DNA of 64,000 bases. It comes from Catalinimonas sp038039535 (lineage in GTDB: Bacteria; Bacteroidota; Bacteroidia; Cytophagales; Cyclobacteriaceae). The DNA lies in assembly GCF_038039535.1 (NCBI RefSeq), contig NZ_JBBPHP010000001.1, positions 310,001 through 374,000 on the forward strand, read 5' to 3'. Both the position numbers and the translations under genes were made by a program. Positions 26,761 to 36,197 of this stretch are shown one piece after another; position 1 is the stretch's first letter; each line of letters starts with the position of its first letter. The notes beneath the pieces are model-generated. The model searched no databases and was not told where the DNA came from. It was given only the letters and a program-made list of their open reading frames with translations.

Positions 26761-29340
26761 TTAGGCAGAGTTTCTACCTGCATTGATAATACCAAAAGAG
26801 CAGCGTACCACCATCTTCTCATATACCTTCATATTAGCGCTTTCTGAATCGGTATTACCTTCTCTTTCTTCCCGAATCTTATTGAGTGCATACTGCTGAA
26901 TGGTCAGTAAGGGTAACTCAATACGTTGCCGCATCTGTATAGAGAGGCTGTTAATAGGTTTGTCTTCCATCAGTTGGGTAGTACCTGCCAGCTTAAGCAT
27001 ATGGGATTTGGTACGCTGAAACTCTTCATGAATCAAAGTCCATAGTGCGCCATATTTCGGATGTTCAGCAAGAAATGCTGTCAAGGGGAAAAAGGATTTG
27101 CACATAGCCATCTCACAATTATCCATCAATGTTTTGAAGAATAGGGAGCTTTGGTACAATTGTCGGACTTCTTCCCACTTACCTTCTTCTTCTAGTTTTT
27201 CCAAAGCAATACCTACACCATAATATCCGGGTAGGTTTTGTTTTAGCTGGCTCCATGATCCCACATAAGGCACTGCCCGGAGGTCATCCAGATTAAGTTT
27301 ACCAGGCTTACGCTTAGATGGCCGGCTGCCAATATTGGCCTGACCATAATAACGAAGTGGGCTGACTTCGTTCAGATACTCTAAAAAGCCAGGGTGATTT
27401 TTTAAAGCATTATAAGCTTCATAACTTTTTTCGGATAGGCTCAATAGTAAATCATCTTCTTCTTTGGTTTGTGTCAGTTTATCAGAGTAGAAAAGCGCGT
27501 TACTGATACCGGCGTGCATCAGTTGCTCCATGTTAAACTGTGCACTATCTACTGTACCAAAATTAGAACTGATGGTTTGACCCTGGATAGTAAGCTGAAT
27601 TTCTTTGTTAGCAATATTACTTCCCAGAGAGGCGTAGAACTGATGAGTTCTTCCTCCTCCACGAGCAGGAGGTCCTCCTCGTCCGTCAAAAAAGACTACC
27701 TGTATGCCATATTCTTTGGAAACCTGCGTGAGTGCTTCTTTAGCCTTATATATACTAAAATTAGCCATCAGATAGCCTCCATCTTTGGTACCATCAGAGA
27801 AGCCTACCATGATGGTTTGTATGTTATTGCGCTTCGCCAGGTGTTTGCGGTACACTTCATTCTCGTACAGTGCTTTCATTACTTTTGAGGCGTTCCTGAG
27901 GTCTTCAATAGACTCAAATAGTGGCACAATGTCTACCTTCATTTCATCAGCCTGCCATCCCCCGAGCTTCAATAATCCGTAGACGTGCATCACATCCAGA
28001 GCACTGGTACTGTGGCTGATGATATAGCGATGGCAGCCATCTTCACCATTGCGTTTTTGAATAGTTTTGATCGCTGAAACTGTTTCCAGGGTATCTCTGA
28101 AAAGCTCATTCTCAAAAATGGAAGGATCAAGGGTTTCCTGAATATTCAGTAGAATATTAATTTTTTCTTCTTCAGAAAGCTCAGTATAATTATCAGGAAG
28201 GGCAGAAGATTTCTTGGCTATCTCCGCCATGAGTTCAGAGTGCACTGAGCTATCCTGACGTATATCCAGTGAGGCAAAATGAAGGCCAAAAAGCTCTACT
28301 TTTCTCAACAGGTCCTCAACCATTTCCTGGAAGAGGCCATTATGTTGCTCCAGCAGTGTAGCCCGTATTTGCTTAAGCGTACTAATGATTTCCTCTTTAG
28401 TGAGATCAGAGTGATGATTGGGGTCAGAAAGGTTTTGGTAGATTTTTTCTTCCAAACTTGCCAGTACATTGGATATACCTTTGAAAGTAAGACGACCTTT
28501 CAGCTGGTGAACATCAATATAGTAAGCATTAAGAATCCCGCTACGTAACTCTGCGGCTACTTTGAGAGTGGTATCTACCTTTACGTAAGGATTACCATCC
28601 CGGTCACCGCCCGGCCAGAACCCAAGCCGTATCAGCGGATTTTCTTCATTCACCTCTTCCTGGAACTGATTTTTGAAATTGGACATGATACGACCCGCCG
28701 CAGGATAAAATCTGTTCTGCAAAAACCAGATTAGGTTAACCGCTTCATCATAGGGTGTGGGTTTTTCTTTCTTAAAGAAAGGAGTCTTACCCAACTGCTG
28801 TAAAAAGCTATTGACCTCAGCGGTATTGTCGTTGACAATGGCATTGGATAAGTCATTGATAATACCAAGTACCTCACTGGGGTAAAACTGTGTAGGGTGA
28901 GCTGTAAGCACTAATCTTACAGAAAAATCTTTTAGCTTTTCAGCCAGTTGCACTCGCTTGTTAGAGTGCAGCACCTCAGATTGTAGGTGCTTAAGGGTAC
29001 CTATTCCATTCAAATCATAAATATCGCTGAAGGCAGCATCTTCCACAGCATCAAAAAGAACTACCTGCCGCTCAGCATATTGCACAAATCTAAAGAGCAG
29101 ATCAATTTGTTCCTGCTCATTTTGGTAGGAGGTGTACTGCTTAAAAAAGGAATCTATAATCTCTACCGGGCTTTGCTCTTTGTTGTATCCCTCTTCGCAG
29201 TGTAATAAAAAAGTAGATAGTAGAACCCCGGTTTTTTCTACCCGGTGAAAAGGAAGAGCAGTAAAAAGGCTATTGTACAACTGAAACTTTAAGCCTACTT
29301 GCTTATTGTAATTTTGGATCTTAGCGTTGGTAGAGTTCAT
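26761..29340 (-). CDS. ppc: Phosphoenolpyruvate carboxylase, divergent Bacteroidota type
   Basis: The 859-residue protein matches PEPC over its length. It has the catalytic His148 in TAHPTQFYPSE, the FWPGGDRDGNPYV loop (240-252), VGFSDGTKDGGY (511-521), and the GRGG loop at 550-562. In that loop the usual FHGRGG reads FDGRGGPPARGGG, with Asp551 in place of histidine, and the C-terminus ends GIINAGRNSA rather than the classical MRNTG. It carboxylates PEP to oxaloacetate to refill the TCA cycle. The gene stands alone. Confidence 0.92.
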   Translation of the reverse strand: MNSTNAKIQNYNKQVGLKFQLYNSLFTALPFHRVEKTGVLLSTFLLHCEEGYNKEQSPVEIIDSFFKQYTSYQNEQEQIDLLFRFVQYAERQVVLFDAVEDAAFSDIYDLNGIGTLKHLQSEVLHSNKRVQLAEKLKDFSVRLVLTAHPTQFYPSEVLGIINDLSNAIVNDNTAEVNSFLQQLGKTPFFKKEKPTPYDEAVNLIWFLQNRFYPAAGRIMSNFKNQFQEEVNEENPLIRLGFWPGGDRDGNPYVKVDTTLKVAAELRSGILNAYYIDVHQLKGRLTFKGISNVLASLEEKIYQNLSDPNHHSDLTKEEIISTLKQIRATLLEQHNGLFQEMVEDLLRKVELFGLHFASLDIRQDSSVHSELMAEIAKKSSALPDNYTELSEEEKINILLNIQETLDPSIFENELFRDTLETVSAIKTIQKRNGEDGCHRYIISHSTSALDVMHVYGLLKLGGWQADEMKVDIVPLFESIEDLRNASKVMKALYENEVYRKHLAKRNNIQTIMVGFSDGTKDGGYLMANFSIYKAKEALTQVSKEYGIQVVFFDGRGGPPARGGGRTHQFYASLGSNIANKEIQLTIQGQTISSNFGTVDSAQFNMEQLMHAGISNALFYSDKLTQTKEEDDLLLSLSEKSYEAYNALKNHPGFLEYLNEVSPLRYYGQANIGSRPSKRKPGKLNLDDLRAVPYVGSWSQLKQNLPGYYGVGIALEKLEEEGKWEEVRQLYQSSLFFKTLMDNCEMAMCKSFFPLTAFLAEHPKYGALWTLIHEEFQRTKSHMLKLAGTTQLMEDKPINSLSIQMRQRIELPLLTIQQYALNKIREEREGNTDSESANMKVYEKMVVRCSFGIINAGRNSA

Positions 29341-29663
29341 AAATATTCATTTTTTCTCAGGTACTTAGGGCCGAATTATCAAATGGTCCTCAGTTAAGAG
29401 GAGTATTCCGGCTCAGATAGTTTCTAATGACAATAATAAGGTATATATCTTTAATATGGCAGTACATGGCTTTAAGTATAATATAAGGCTTAAGATAAAT
29501 TTGAGAATGTTAAACCAGATAAATTTTATTCAGCTCATTTCTTTTAAGATAAAGAAACCTACCAATATAAATGTGAGTAAGGTTAAGCTTTAAATAAATA
29601 GAAATATTGTAGGCAGCCAGCATATTTTAGCTACTATTATTTTTTTACATAAACTGATAAAAA
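29341..29663. other. Divergent intergenic region between ppc and the P450 gene
   Basis: AT-rich, 323 bases, with one -7 box toward the P450 (29496-29503). Nothing else was recognised. Confidence 0.5.
29496..29503 (+). promoter_or_regulatory. Candidate -7 box for the P450 gene
   Basis: TAAATTTG matches TAnnTTTG, 160 bases upstream of the ATG at 29664. No TTG with the right spacing is present. Confidence 0.3.
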
Positions 29664-30887
29664 ATGCAAGGTATTGACATTCTAAGTCCGGAATTTGCTA
29701 AAAATCCCTACTATTTCTATGAAAAAATGCAGAATGAGTTTCCGCTATTTTTTCATGAACCTACTAACAGCTACATCATCAGCAGATATGAAGATGTGGA
29801 AAAAGCCTTTAAAGATCCGCGATTCTCTTCCCGAAATTATGACTGGCAGCTTGAGCCTGTACATGGGAGAACCATTTTACAAATGGAAGGGAAAGAACAT
29901 TCGCGGCATCGTAATTTGCTTACGCCTTCCTTCAAAGGAAAAGAGCTTTTTGAGAAGTTTGTTCCGGTAATACGCAAAAATATTTTGGAACTGATTGAGC
30001 GTTTCCCTGCTGGCAATGAAATAGATTTTATTCATGATTTTGCTACACTTTTTCCTATTGGAGTCATCGTAGATATGCTGGGGCTGCCCAAACAAGACAT
30101 GATGCGTTTTCACGGCTGGTATACCTCCATCATGGCCTTTCTTTCAAACCTGACTCAGGACCCTAAAATTATTGAAGAAGGACTGAAAACTAAAGTTGAG
30201 TTTGAAGAATATATGTTGGCTATCATCCAGGAAAGAAGAGCTAATCCCGGAAGCGATCTGCTTTCTACCCTTTGCATGGCAGAGGTAGATGGCGTACAGA
30301 TGAGCGACCAGGAGATCAAGGCGTTTTGTAGCCTGCTCCTAACTGCTGGCGGAGAGACTACCGACAAGGCCTTAGCTAGCCTTTTCAAAAATCTGATTGA
30401 GCATCCTGACCAGATGGCGATGGTACGCCAGGACCGTATGCTGGTAAGCTACGCCTTTGCCGAGACTTTGCGTTATTCTCCTCCCGTGCACATGATCATG
30501 AGGCAGCCGACTGAAGAAGTGGAAATGTCTGGTGGAGTGATCCCTGCTAATGCTACGGTAACCTGTCTGATTGGTGCGGCCAACCGTGACAAAAGAAAGT
30601 ACGAAGATCCACATAGCTTCAACATTATGAGAGAAGATCTTAACATGGAGAGAGCTTACTCCGGAGCAGCCAATCATACTGCATTTGCGTTGGGAAGGCA
30701 TTTTTGTGTTGGAGCAATGCTTGCCAAGACAGAGGTTGAGATGGCTACAAATATGCTTTTGGATGTAATGGAAGAGATTAGCTTTGCCGATGGAAAAGCT
30801 CCTGAAGAAGTTGGGTTATTTACCCGCGCTCCACAGGTGATGCCAATCAGGTTTAGCAAAATCATCAATGAAAAGATACGCGCATAA
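29664..30887 (+). CDS. Cytochrome P450, soluble bacterial type
   Basis: The 407-residue protein carries all P450 marks: the I-helix AGGETTD (228-234), ExxR in ETLR (267-270) and the heme-binding loop FALGRHFCVGA with Cys348. There is no membrane anchor. It oxidises an organic substrate using electrons from a ferredoxin and reductase, none of which is encoded nearby. The substrate cannot be inferred. The acid-alcohol pair is replaced by Glu-Thr-Thr (GGETT), which is common in bacterial members. A strong bidirectional terminator follows. Confidence 0.95.
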   Translation: MQGIDILSPEFAKNPYYFYEKMQNEFPLFFHEPTNSYIISRYEDVEKAFKDPRFSSRNYDWQLEPVHGRTILQMEGKEHSRHRNLLTPSFKGKELFEKFVPVIRKNILELIERFPAGNEIDFIHDFATLFPIGVIVDMLGLPKQDMMRFHGWYTSIMAFLSNLTQDPKIIEEGLKTKVEFEEYMLAIIQERRANPGSDLLSTLCMAEVDGVQMSDQEIKAFCSLLLTAGGETTDKALASLFKNLIEHPDQMAMVRQDRMLVSYAFAETLRYSPPVHMIMRQPTEEVEMSGGVIPANATVTCLIGAANRDKRKYEDPHSFNIMREDLNMERAYSGAANHTAFALGRHFCVGAMLAKTEVEMATNMLLDVMEEISFADGKAPEEVGLFTRAPQVMPIRFSKIINEKIRA

Positions 30888-30920
30888 AAAAGTGAATCCA
30901 CTAAAATGGTAAAAAAATAG

Positions 30921-30946
30921 AGCCCGGCTATCAAATTAGCCGGGCT
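30921..30946. terminator. Bidirectional terminator between convergent genes
   Basis: AGCCCGGCTA (30921-30930) and TAGCCGGGCT (30937-30946) form a perfect 10-base stem with a six-base loop; T-runs flank it on both strands. It serves the P450 gene and the minus-strand SpoIIAA-like/GAF unit. Confidence 0.9.
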
Positions 30947-30975
30947 TTTTAGTATATGACTGAGATTACATCTAA

Positions 30976-31389
30976 TTATTTGGCAGCAAATTCTGCTTTC
31001 TGCTCTTTAAGCCAGCTTTTGGCTTCGTCAGCCTCCTTAAAATAGTGCGTAACCAGGCCGGTACCAGCTACAGAATTCATAATGTTTTCTACAGAAATAC
31101 TGTTAAAAACATCTTCAGAGGGCACTAGTGCCATTCGGTTTATACCAGCCTGTAGAGCTCTGGGGAACCAGTTCTCGTTGCTCCACTGCTCATCTTCCGG
31201 ATCAATAGCTTCCATTTTACGAAGGTCGGCTAGCCAATTGGAAGCGTTTTTTTGTTGAATAAGCTTTAACCCTTCATTAAGACCATGACGAAACTCCTCA
31301 CTGGTAGCAAAGCTTTTCCATTGCATCATCACGCAAGCTGCGTCTGCATCATAACTGATTTTCAGATAGTCTTCATCTAAATGTACCAT
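30976..31389 (-). CDS. SpoIIAA-like (STAS/SEC14-type) small protein
   Basis: The 137-residue cytoplasmic protein alternates strands and helices in a pattern like SpoIIAA-like STAS/SEC14 proteins (ISYDADAACVMMQWKSFATSEEFRHG, then NWLADLRKMEAIDPED and a GINRMALVPSED strand). Such proteins often act as binding switches in signalling. It lies 11 bases downstream of the GAF sensor gene, so they are co-transcribed, and a partner role for that sensor is plausible. No phosphorylatable serine can be pointed out with confidence. Confidence 0.65.
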   Translation of the reverse strand: MVHLDEDYLKISYDADAACVMMQWKSFATSEEFRHGLNEGLKLIQQKNASNWLADLRKMEAIDPEDEQWSNENWFPRALQAGINRMALVPSEDVFNSISVENIMNSVAGTGLVTHYFKEADEAKSWLKEQKAEFAAK

Positions 31390-31400
31390 ACAATTTGAGT

Positions 31401-32930
31401 TTAGTTGTTAATTTGACTTTTAAGTTCTGCAATTAGTTTTTCCTGTTCTTCTACAGTTTTCTGATAAGAAGACTCCTTCTCTTTCATCTTTTCCAAAACC
31501 GCATTCATAGACTTTTTCTGTGTGGCTATCTTAGCTTCAGCCCGGGCCTTTTCTGACTCTCTTACTTTCTCTACTTCCTGCTGCTTCATTTCAAGGTCTA
31601 TCTTGATTTGCTCAAGTTCTTTCTGCTTACGGGTCATTTCTTCCTGGGTAGCCTGAAGTTCTTCCATGTTCTGGCGCATTTCCTCTTCCTGGGCTCTCAT
31701 CTCTTCTGTCTGCTGCTGAGATTCTGCTAACAACTCTTTGGTTTTCTGATTGATCTTAACATTGCGCACAGTGGAAGCAATACTCTCGCCCAAAGTATTG
31801 ATAAACTGGATCTCGTGTTCTTCCATTTTCTTAAATGAAGCAAGCTCAATAATTCCTTCAATGGTTTCATTGGCCATCAGGGGAACAATCAGCAGGTTGC
31901 GGGGAGGAGCCATACCTAAGCCGGAAGTGATATTAACGTAGCTAAGAGGAATGTCAGTCATATAAATATACTCTCTCTCCAGATAAGTCTGGCCAATCAG
32001 TCCTTCGCCAATCTCTACTCTTTTCTGAATATGCTTTTTACGTTCGTAAGCATAGCATGCTTTGAGTTCAATGATCTTCTGGCCACCTTCTTCGTCCACA
32101 ATAAAAAGTCCCCCCTGATTCGCCTCTATGTAATGGACAATAAATGAGATCAGGCTATCATATAGCTGACTGATGTCATCATACTGCCTAAGTATTTTGG
32201 TAGCCTGAGCCAGACCCTCGGAGGCCCATTGCCTTTTCTTTTCTTCTTCCTGGCTTTGTCTAAGTCTTTCCAGGTTCTCTTTCAGTTCGTTTTCTGAAGC
32301 TTCAGCTTTAAGATTACTCTCACGAGCTTCATCCAGAAGTTGGGTAGAGCGCTTTTCTGCTAATCTACTTTCGTGGATGAGTATGTGAATACAGCATAAA
32401 CTAACTGCTGTTCCTAAAAATGTGCAGAGGTTATTTACAAATCCATTTTGGAGTAGTGAGGTATCCAGATCCATCTCTATCCATTGGTTGCTCAGGTCAA
32501 AACTCAGAAAGATGACTACTGCAATCCCTATAGAGGGAAAGAGGTAGAGCTTCTCCCGAAAATCAAAAACAATAAGCGGGATAAAAACAAAGCTTAGCTC
32601 GATAATGTATATGCCTGTGATCGGCTCTGCTCCCGTAGGAGATAAGGCAGCGTTGTAAATAGCTGCCAGCGCTATAAGGGTAAGTGAGAGTATGATCCGG
32701 CTGGAGTGAATGAGTCCTAAGTGATTAAGCAAAAGAACTCCTAAGCAAGCTATTATCCCTACGATGGGTACTATGGTAAGGAGTGGAAAGAATAATAATG
32801 AGATAAATATAAATGGAAGACCAACGAATACAGCCGAAATTAAGGCAATCTGGTTAGATAAAATTATTTTACGCTCCAGATGCGCGGGATGCTGCTCCCG
32901 AACTCCCGTCTGAAAAATTTTCTTTAACAT
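31401..32930 (-). CDS. Membrane GAF-domain sensor with coiled coil and no output domain
   Basis: The 509-residue protein starts with about six membrane helices (30-195), followed by a coiled linker, a GAF domain (about 245-395, with SYVNITSGLGMAPPR) and a long C-terminal coiled coil that carries MRQNMEELQATQEE and Lys/Glu-rich heptads. It lacks kinase, cyclase or methyl-accepting domains. The GAF and coil closely resemble those of 11700-13112, but the membrane part is different. The SpoIIAA-like gene follows in the same unit and may be the output partner. Confidence 0.8.
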   Translation of the reverse strand: MLKKIFQTGVREQHPAHLERKIILSNQIALISAVFVGLPFIFISLLFFPLLTIVPIVGIIACLGVLLLNHLGLIHSSRIILSLTLIALAAIYNAALSPTGAEPITGIYIIELSFVFIPLIVFDFREKLYLFPSIGIAVVIFLSFDLSNQWIEMDLDTSLLQNGFVNNLCTFLGTAVSLCCIHILIHESRLAEKRSTQLLDEARESNLKAEASENELKENLERLRQSQEEEKKRQWASEGLAQATKILRQYDDISQLYDSLISFIVHYIEANQGGLFIVDEEGGQKIIELKACYAYERKKHIQKRVEIGEGLIGQTYLEREYIYMTDIPLSYVNITSGLGMAPPRNLLIVPLMANETIEGIIELASFKKMEEHEIQFINTLGESIASTVRNVKINQKTKELLAESQQQTEEMRAQEEEMRQNMEELQATQEEMTRKQKELEQIKIDLEMKQQEVEKVRESEKARAEAKIATQKKSMNAVLEKMKEKESSYQKTVEEQEKLIAELKSQINN

Positions 32931-33296
32931 TATTATTACCTAATTATTGATTTAACTTTTTGAATTCATTGCTGTACAAATTAAAGAATTGATTAAGAGA
33001 GTGTTTTACCTAAGGAAGGCTTTTGCTTACATGTCTTAAGAATTAGGTAAAAGCGTAGGGTTTTTATTTAGGCTGAGTCCGAGAGAAATGAAATAAGCCC
33101 GATTTTATGAAGTATAGTGAAGCCATACTTTAAGCAAAGCAGTAGTGATTTTTGTCCCTTCTTTGGCATACTTAGGTAAAACCCAAACCTTTTCGGTAAA
33201 GGGCTGTTAAGCCTGAGGTCTTTTAATACGTCGTCAACCTATTTAAGATAAATCAATAATGGAGTCGTAAATTTTTTAATCTTATTTGTTTGCACT
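32931..33296. other. Divergent intergenic region, 366 bases
   Basis: Between the GAF sensor and the MtfA-like gene. No complete TAnnTTTG box, hairpin with T-run, RNA gene or coding frame was recognised. Confidence 0.5.
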
Positions 33297-34181
33297 ATGA
33301 ATGTATTTTTTACTGTGATAGGTTTTCTATTGCTGGGGTATCTGGGGTTCTGGGCGTGGTACAGAAATCGTCCTGCTTATTCCCTTCCTTCTAAGTTTCC
33401 CACAGAATGGAAAGAACTGCTACAGAAACATGTTCACTTCTATCAAAATCTGAATGAAAAAGAAAGACGGCGCTTTGAGAAGAGCATCCGTAACTTTCTG
33501 AAGCAGGTGCGTATCACGGGTATCAGAGTGGAGGTGACAGACCTGGACCGCCTGCTGGTAGCTTGTAGCGCAGTAATTCCTCTCTTTGGTTTTCCCCGCT
33601 GGAAATACAATTACCTGCATGAAGTCTTGCTTTATCCGGCCTCATTTGACAGAAATTTTTCAATGGATAATCCTGAAGAGGTAATTACTGGTATGGTGGG
33701 TAGCGGACGAAATATGGAAGGAGTAATGGTCCTGAGCAAGAAAAGTTTGCACAATAGCTTTGGTAATACCAGCGATAAGCATAATGTGGGGATCCATGAG
33801 TTTATCCATATTCTGGATAAGCAGGATGGCGAGATTGACGGGATACCGGGAGAATTAAATGATAAAGAGTATGCCAAGCCATGGCTCAAACTTATGCGCC
33901 GGGAGATGCAGCGCATTCGTAAGGGTAAAAGTGATATTGATGAATATGCTGCTACCAGCGAGGAAGAGTTTCTGGCAGTAGCCAGCGAGTATTTTTTTGA
34001 AAGGCCAAAGCTATTTCAGCAGAAGCATCCTGATTTGTACAAAACTCTTCGCAAAGTATATCATCAGGATATGAGGCGCAGGTTGCGTAATCCTTTTCGT
34101 AAGCCCAAGCGCGTCGGGCGTAATGACCCTTGCCCCTGTGGTTCAGGCGAAAAATTTAAGTACTGCTGTATGAAAAACTAA
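33297..34181 (+). CDS. MtfA-family zinc peptidase fused to a SEC-C motif
   Basis: The 294-residue protein has an N-terminal membrane helix (3-21), then an MtfA/M90-type domain with the zinc motif HEFIH (H167, E168, H171) and a downstream glutamate in EEFLAVASEYFFE. The last 23 residues form a SEC-C zinc finger (GRNDPCPCGSGEKFKYCC). E. coli MtfA is a cytosolic peptidase that controls Mlc; here the enzyme is membrane-tethered with a SecA-like zinc tail, which may bring it to a protein partner. It stands as a single gene. Confidence 0.85.
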   Translation: MNVFFTVIGFLLLGYLGFWAWYRNRPAYSLPSKFPTEWKELLQKHVHFYQNLNEKERRRFEKSIRNFLKQVRITGIRVEVTDLDRLLVACSAVIPLFGFPRWKYNYLHEVLLYPASFDRNFSMDNPEEVITGMVGSGRNMEGVMVLSKKSLHNSFGNTSDKHNVGIHEFIHILDKQDGEIDGIPGELNDKEYAKPWLKLMRREMQRIRKGKSDIDEYAATSEEEFLAVASEYFFERPKLFQQKHPDLYKTLRKVYHQDMRRRLRNPFRKPKRVGRNDPCPCGSGEKFKYCCMKN

Positions 34182-34421
34182 TTGATATCCAGAGTAATAA
34201 AATACCAAATGATTCTTGCAAGGTGGTTATGAGTTGCTAAAAAAAAATGTCACAATGTGGCTGATGCAGTCAGTTGCTTCAGCGCACATTACATAGGATA
34301 AGGATAACTTTCAATCCAGATATAGGACAGAGGAGAAAATTTTCAATTCAAATAGAGAACAATTCTGATTTTGGTAGGTTATATTTTATTTAAACCGATG
34401 TATAACTTAATTTTTTTAGCT

Positions 34422-34607
34422 ATGGATGATTTAAGAATAAAAGGTAGATGGAATGAAGTGAAAGGTAAGCTTAAGCAGGATTATGGTGAGCTTACTGACG
34501 AAGACTTAACCTATGCTGAAGGTAAAGAAGACGAACTTTTAGGACGGTTGCAAAAGAAAACCGGTAAGAGCAAAGATGAATTGAGAAAAAAGATTAACAG
34601 CTATTAA
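34422..34607 (+). CDS. CsbD family stress protein
   Basis: From the ATG at 34422 the product is 61 residues and matches CsbD: DDLRIKGRWNEVKGKLKQ followed by EGKEDELLGRLQKKTGKSKDEL. The frame is open upstream (another ATG at 34398), but the family normally begins at MDD, so the inner start is chosen. CsbD-like proteins are induced by general stress in many bacteria; the mechanism is unknown. A terminator follows it, and a small membrane lipoprotein comes next. Confidence 0.88.
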   Translation: MDDLRIKGRWNEVKGKLKQDYGELTDEDLTYAEGKEDELLGRLQKKTGKSKDELRKKINSY

Positions 34608-34639
34608 GAAATAGTAAGTTAGAGAATACCTTTTTGAAC

Positions 34640-34678
34640 GGGATATACACTTTGACTAGAGGTATATCCCTATTTTTA
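34640..34678 (+). terminator. Rho-independent terminator after csbD-like gene
   Basis: GGGATATAC (34640-34648) pairs exactly with GTATATCCC (34662-34670), followed by TATTTTTAT. Confidence 0.85.
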
Positions 34679-34739
34679 TCATAAGCAAATACATTCCATG
34701 TCCAAAGGACAGGATTCGTCTCCAATAAAAAATATTATT

Positions 34740-34910
34740 ATGAATTACACCTCTATTAAGACCTTACTTTTGGCATTTGTTCTTATGGTCAGCATGAGCG
34801 GATGCGATTTTATAGGCGATATTTTTGAAGCAGGATTCTGGACAGCCATTATCCTGATCATTATTGTAGTGATTATTATTGGAGTTTTGGTAAAGAAGTT
34901 TTTGGGATAA
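34740..34910 (+). CDS. Small lipoprotein with C-terminal membrane helix
   Basis: From the ATG at 34740 the product is 56 residues. It has a signal peptide ending in a lipobox-like SMSGC, a short CDFIGDIFEAGFWT segment and a second strongly hydrophobic helix (ILIIIVVIIIGVLV) ending in KKFLG. Similar two-segment small proteins occur in Bacteroidota near CsbD and stress genes. An ATG-like upstream frame (34698) adds 14 residues without clear function. The role is unknown. Confidence 0.6.
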   Translation: MNYTSIKTLLLAFVLMVSMSGCDFIGDIFEAGFWTAIILIIIVVIIIGVLVKKFLG

Positions 34911-35104
34911 TCTGGAATCAAGTTTTCTTAAAGTATTGATTTTTGACAGTTACCAGTACACAAACATCCTCATAAGCCACGCCTAAACCGTAAGATCATT
35001 CTAAACAAGTATTTCATTACTGTAAATTTTACCGAACTATAGCCGGGAAGCAATTTTAACACTCTAAAATAGAGCCAAATAAAAAGTAAAATAACACTAT
35101 TAAA

Positions 35105-35968
35105 TTAATCAAAAATGATGGTCTTGTTCTCATTCACCAGAATACGGTGCTCGCTATGATGATGTAAGGCACGAGCCAACACCAGCCGCTCTAGATCCCG
35201 CCCTTTTCTGACCAGATCTTTAACCGAATCCTTGTGCGAGATTCTGATAATATCCTGCTCAATGATAGGTCCCTCATCAATTTCAGCAGTTACATAATGG
35301 CTGGTAGCTCCAATAAGCTTTACCCCCCTCTCATAAGCTTTTTTGTAAGGATTACCCCCGATAAAGGCCGGTAAAAAAGAGTGATGAATATTGATAATCT
35401 TATTAGGATACTTCGCTACAAATTGAGGGGATATAATTTGCATATAACGAGCCAAAACAATGGTGTCGATCTGATGTTCCTTTAGGAGTGCAATCTCTTT
35501 TTCTTCCTGTTCCAGGCGGTTCTCTTTGCTGATGGGAAATACATGATATGAGATATTATAATGCTTCGCCAACGGCTCCAGATCAGGGTGATTGGAGATG
35601 ATCAGCGGAATATCAAAATCAAACTCTCTCATACTTTTACGCCAAAGTATTTCCTGCAGGCAGTGATCGTATTTGGATACAAATATGGCCACCCTCTGCG
35701 CTACCCCTGAAAACTGCAATCTCCAACTGGCATCAAATTCATTAGCCAGAGGGGCAAAAGCTTCTTTTACCTTAGAGGCCGGAATAGAAAAGTTATTCAT
35801 ATCCCAGGCTACTCTGGCTGAGAATATATTTTGGTGTGTATCTACATGCTCGTCCAGGTCAAGAATATTTCCTCCACGTTCAAAGATGAAATGGGAGATT
35901 CTGGAAACTAAGCCTACCCTGTCGGGGCAGGAAAGTAGTAATATAGCGGTAATCTTTTGGTTGCTCAT
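35105..35968 (-). CDS. purU: Formyltetrahydrofolate deformylase
   Basis: The 287-residue protein has an N-terminal ACT domain (about 8-85: LLLSCPDRVGLVSRISHFIFERGGNI in parts) and a formyl-transferase fold with NIHHSFLPAFIGGNPY and the SHYVTAEIDEGPIIEQD loop. PurU hydrolyses 10-formyl-THF to formate and THF, balancing one-carbon pools. The ACT domain should bind glycine or methionine as regulators, as in E. coli. It is a single gene, divergent from the DUF547 gene. Confidence 0.95.
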   Translation of the reverse strand: MSNQKITAILLLSCPDRVGLVSRISHFIFERGGNILDLDEHVDTHQNIFSARVAWDMNNFSIPASKVKEAFAPLANEFDASWRLQFSGVAQRVAIFVSKYDHCLQEILWRKSMREFDFDIPLIISNHPDLEPLAKHYNISYHVFPISKENRLEQEEKEIALLKEHQIDTIVLARYMQIISPQFVAKYPNKIINIHHSFLPAFIGGNPYKKAYERGVKLIGATSHYVTAEIDEGPIIEQDIIRISHKDSVKDLVRKGRDLERLVLARALHHHSEHRILVNENKTIIFD

Positions 35969-36173
35969 GAATAGCTAAATTATTTCAAAGGCCTCAAACT
36001 GTGGTTAGCCTTTGCAAAGTAAAATAAAAGATTTGGCAAAAATGTGCGACTCCATTTGTGCTTTTTACGCTTCTGGGTACTGAGATAATTATCGTAAATA
36101 TTTCATGCTTCCCAAATTCAGCTTATACGTAATAGAATCTGTCAAGCTAAATTTTAATAGTACAATAAACTAT

Positions 36174-36181
36174 TAGATTTG
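36174..36181 (+). promoter_or_regulatory. Candidate -7 box for the DUF547 gene
   Basis: TAGATTTG matches TAnnTTTG and ends 16 bases before the ATG, implying a very short leader. No matching -33 TTG. Confidence 0.4.
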
Positions 36182-36197
36182 TATAAAATTTAGCTAT

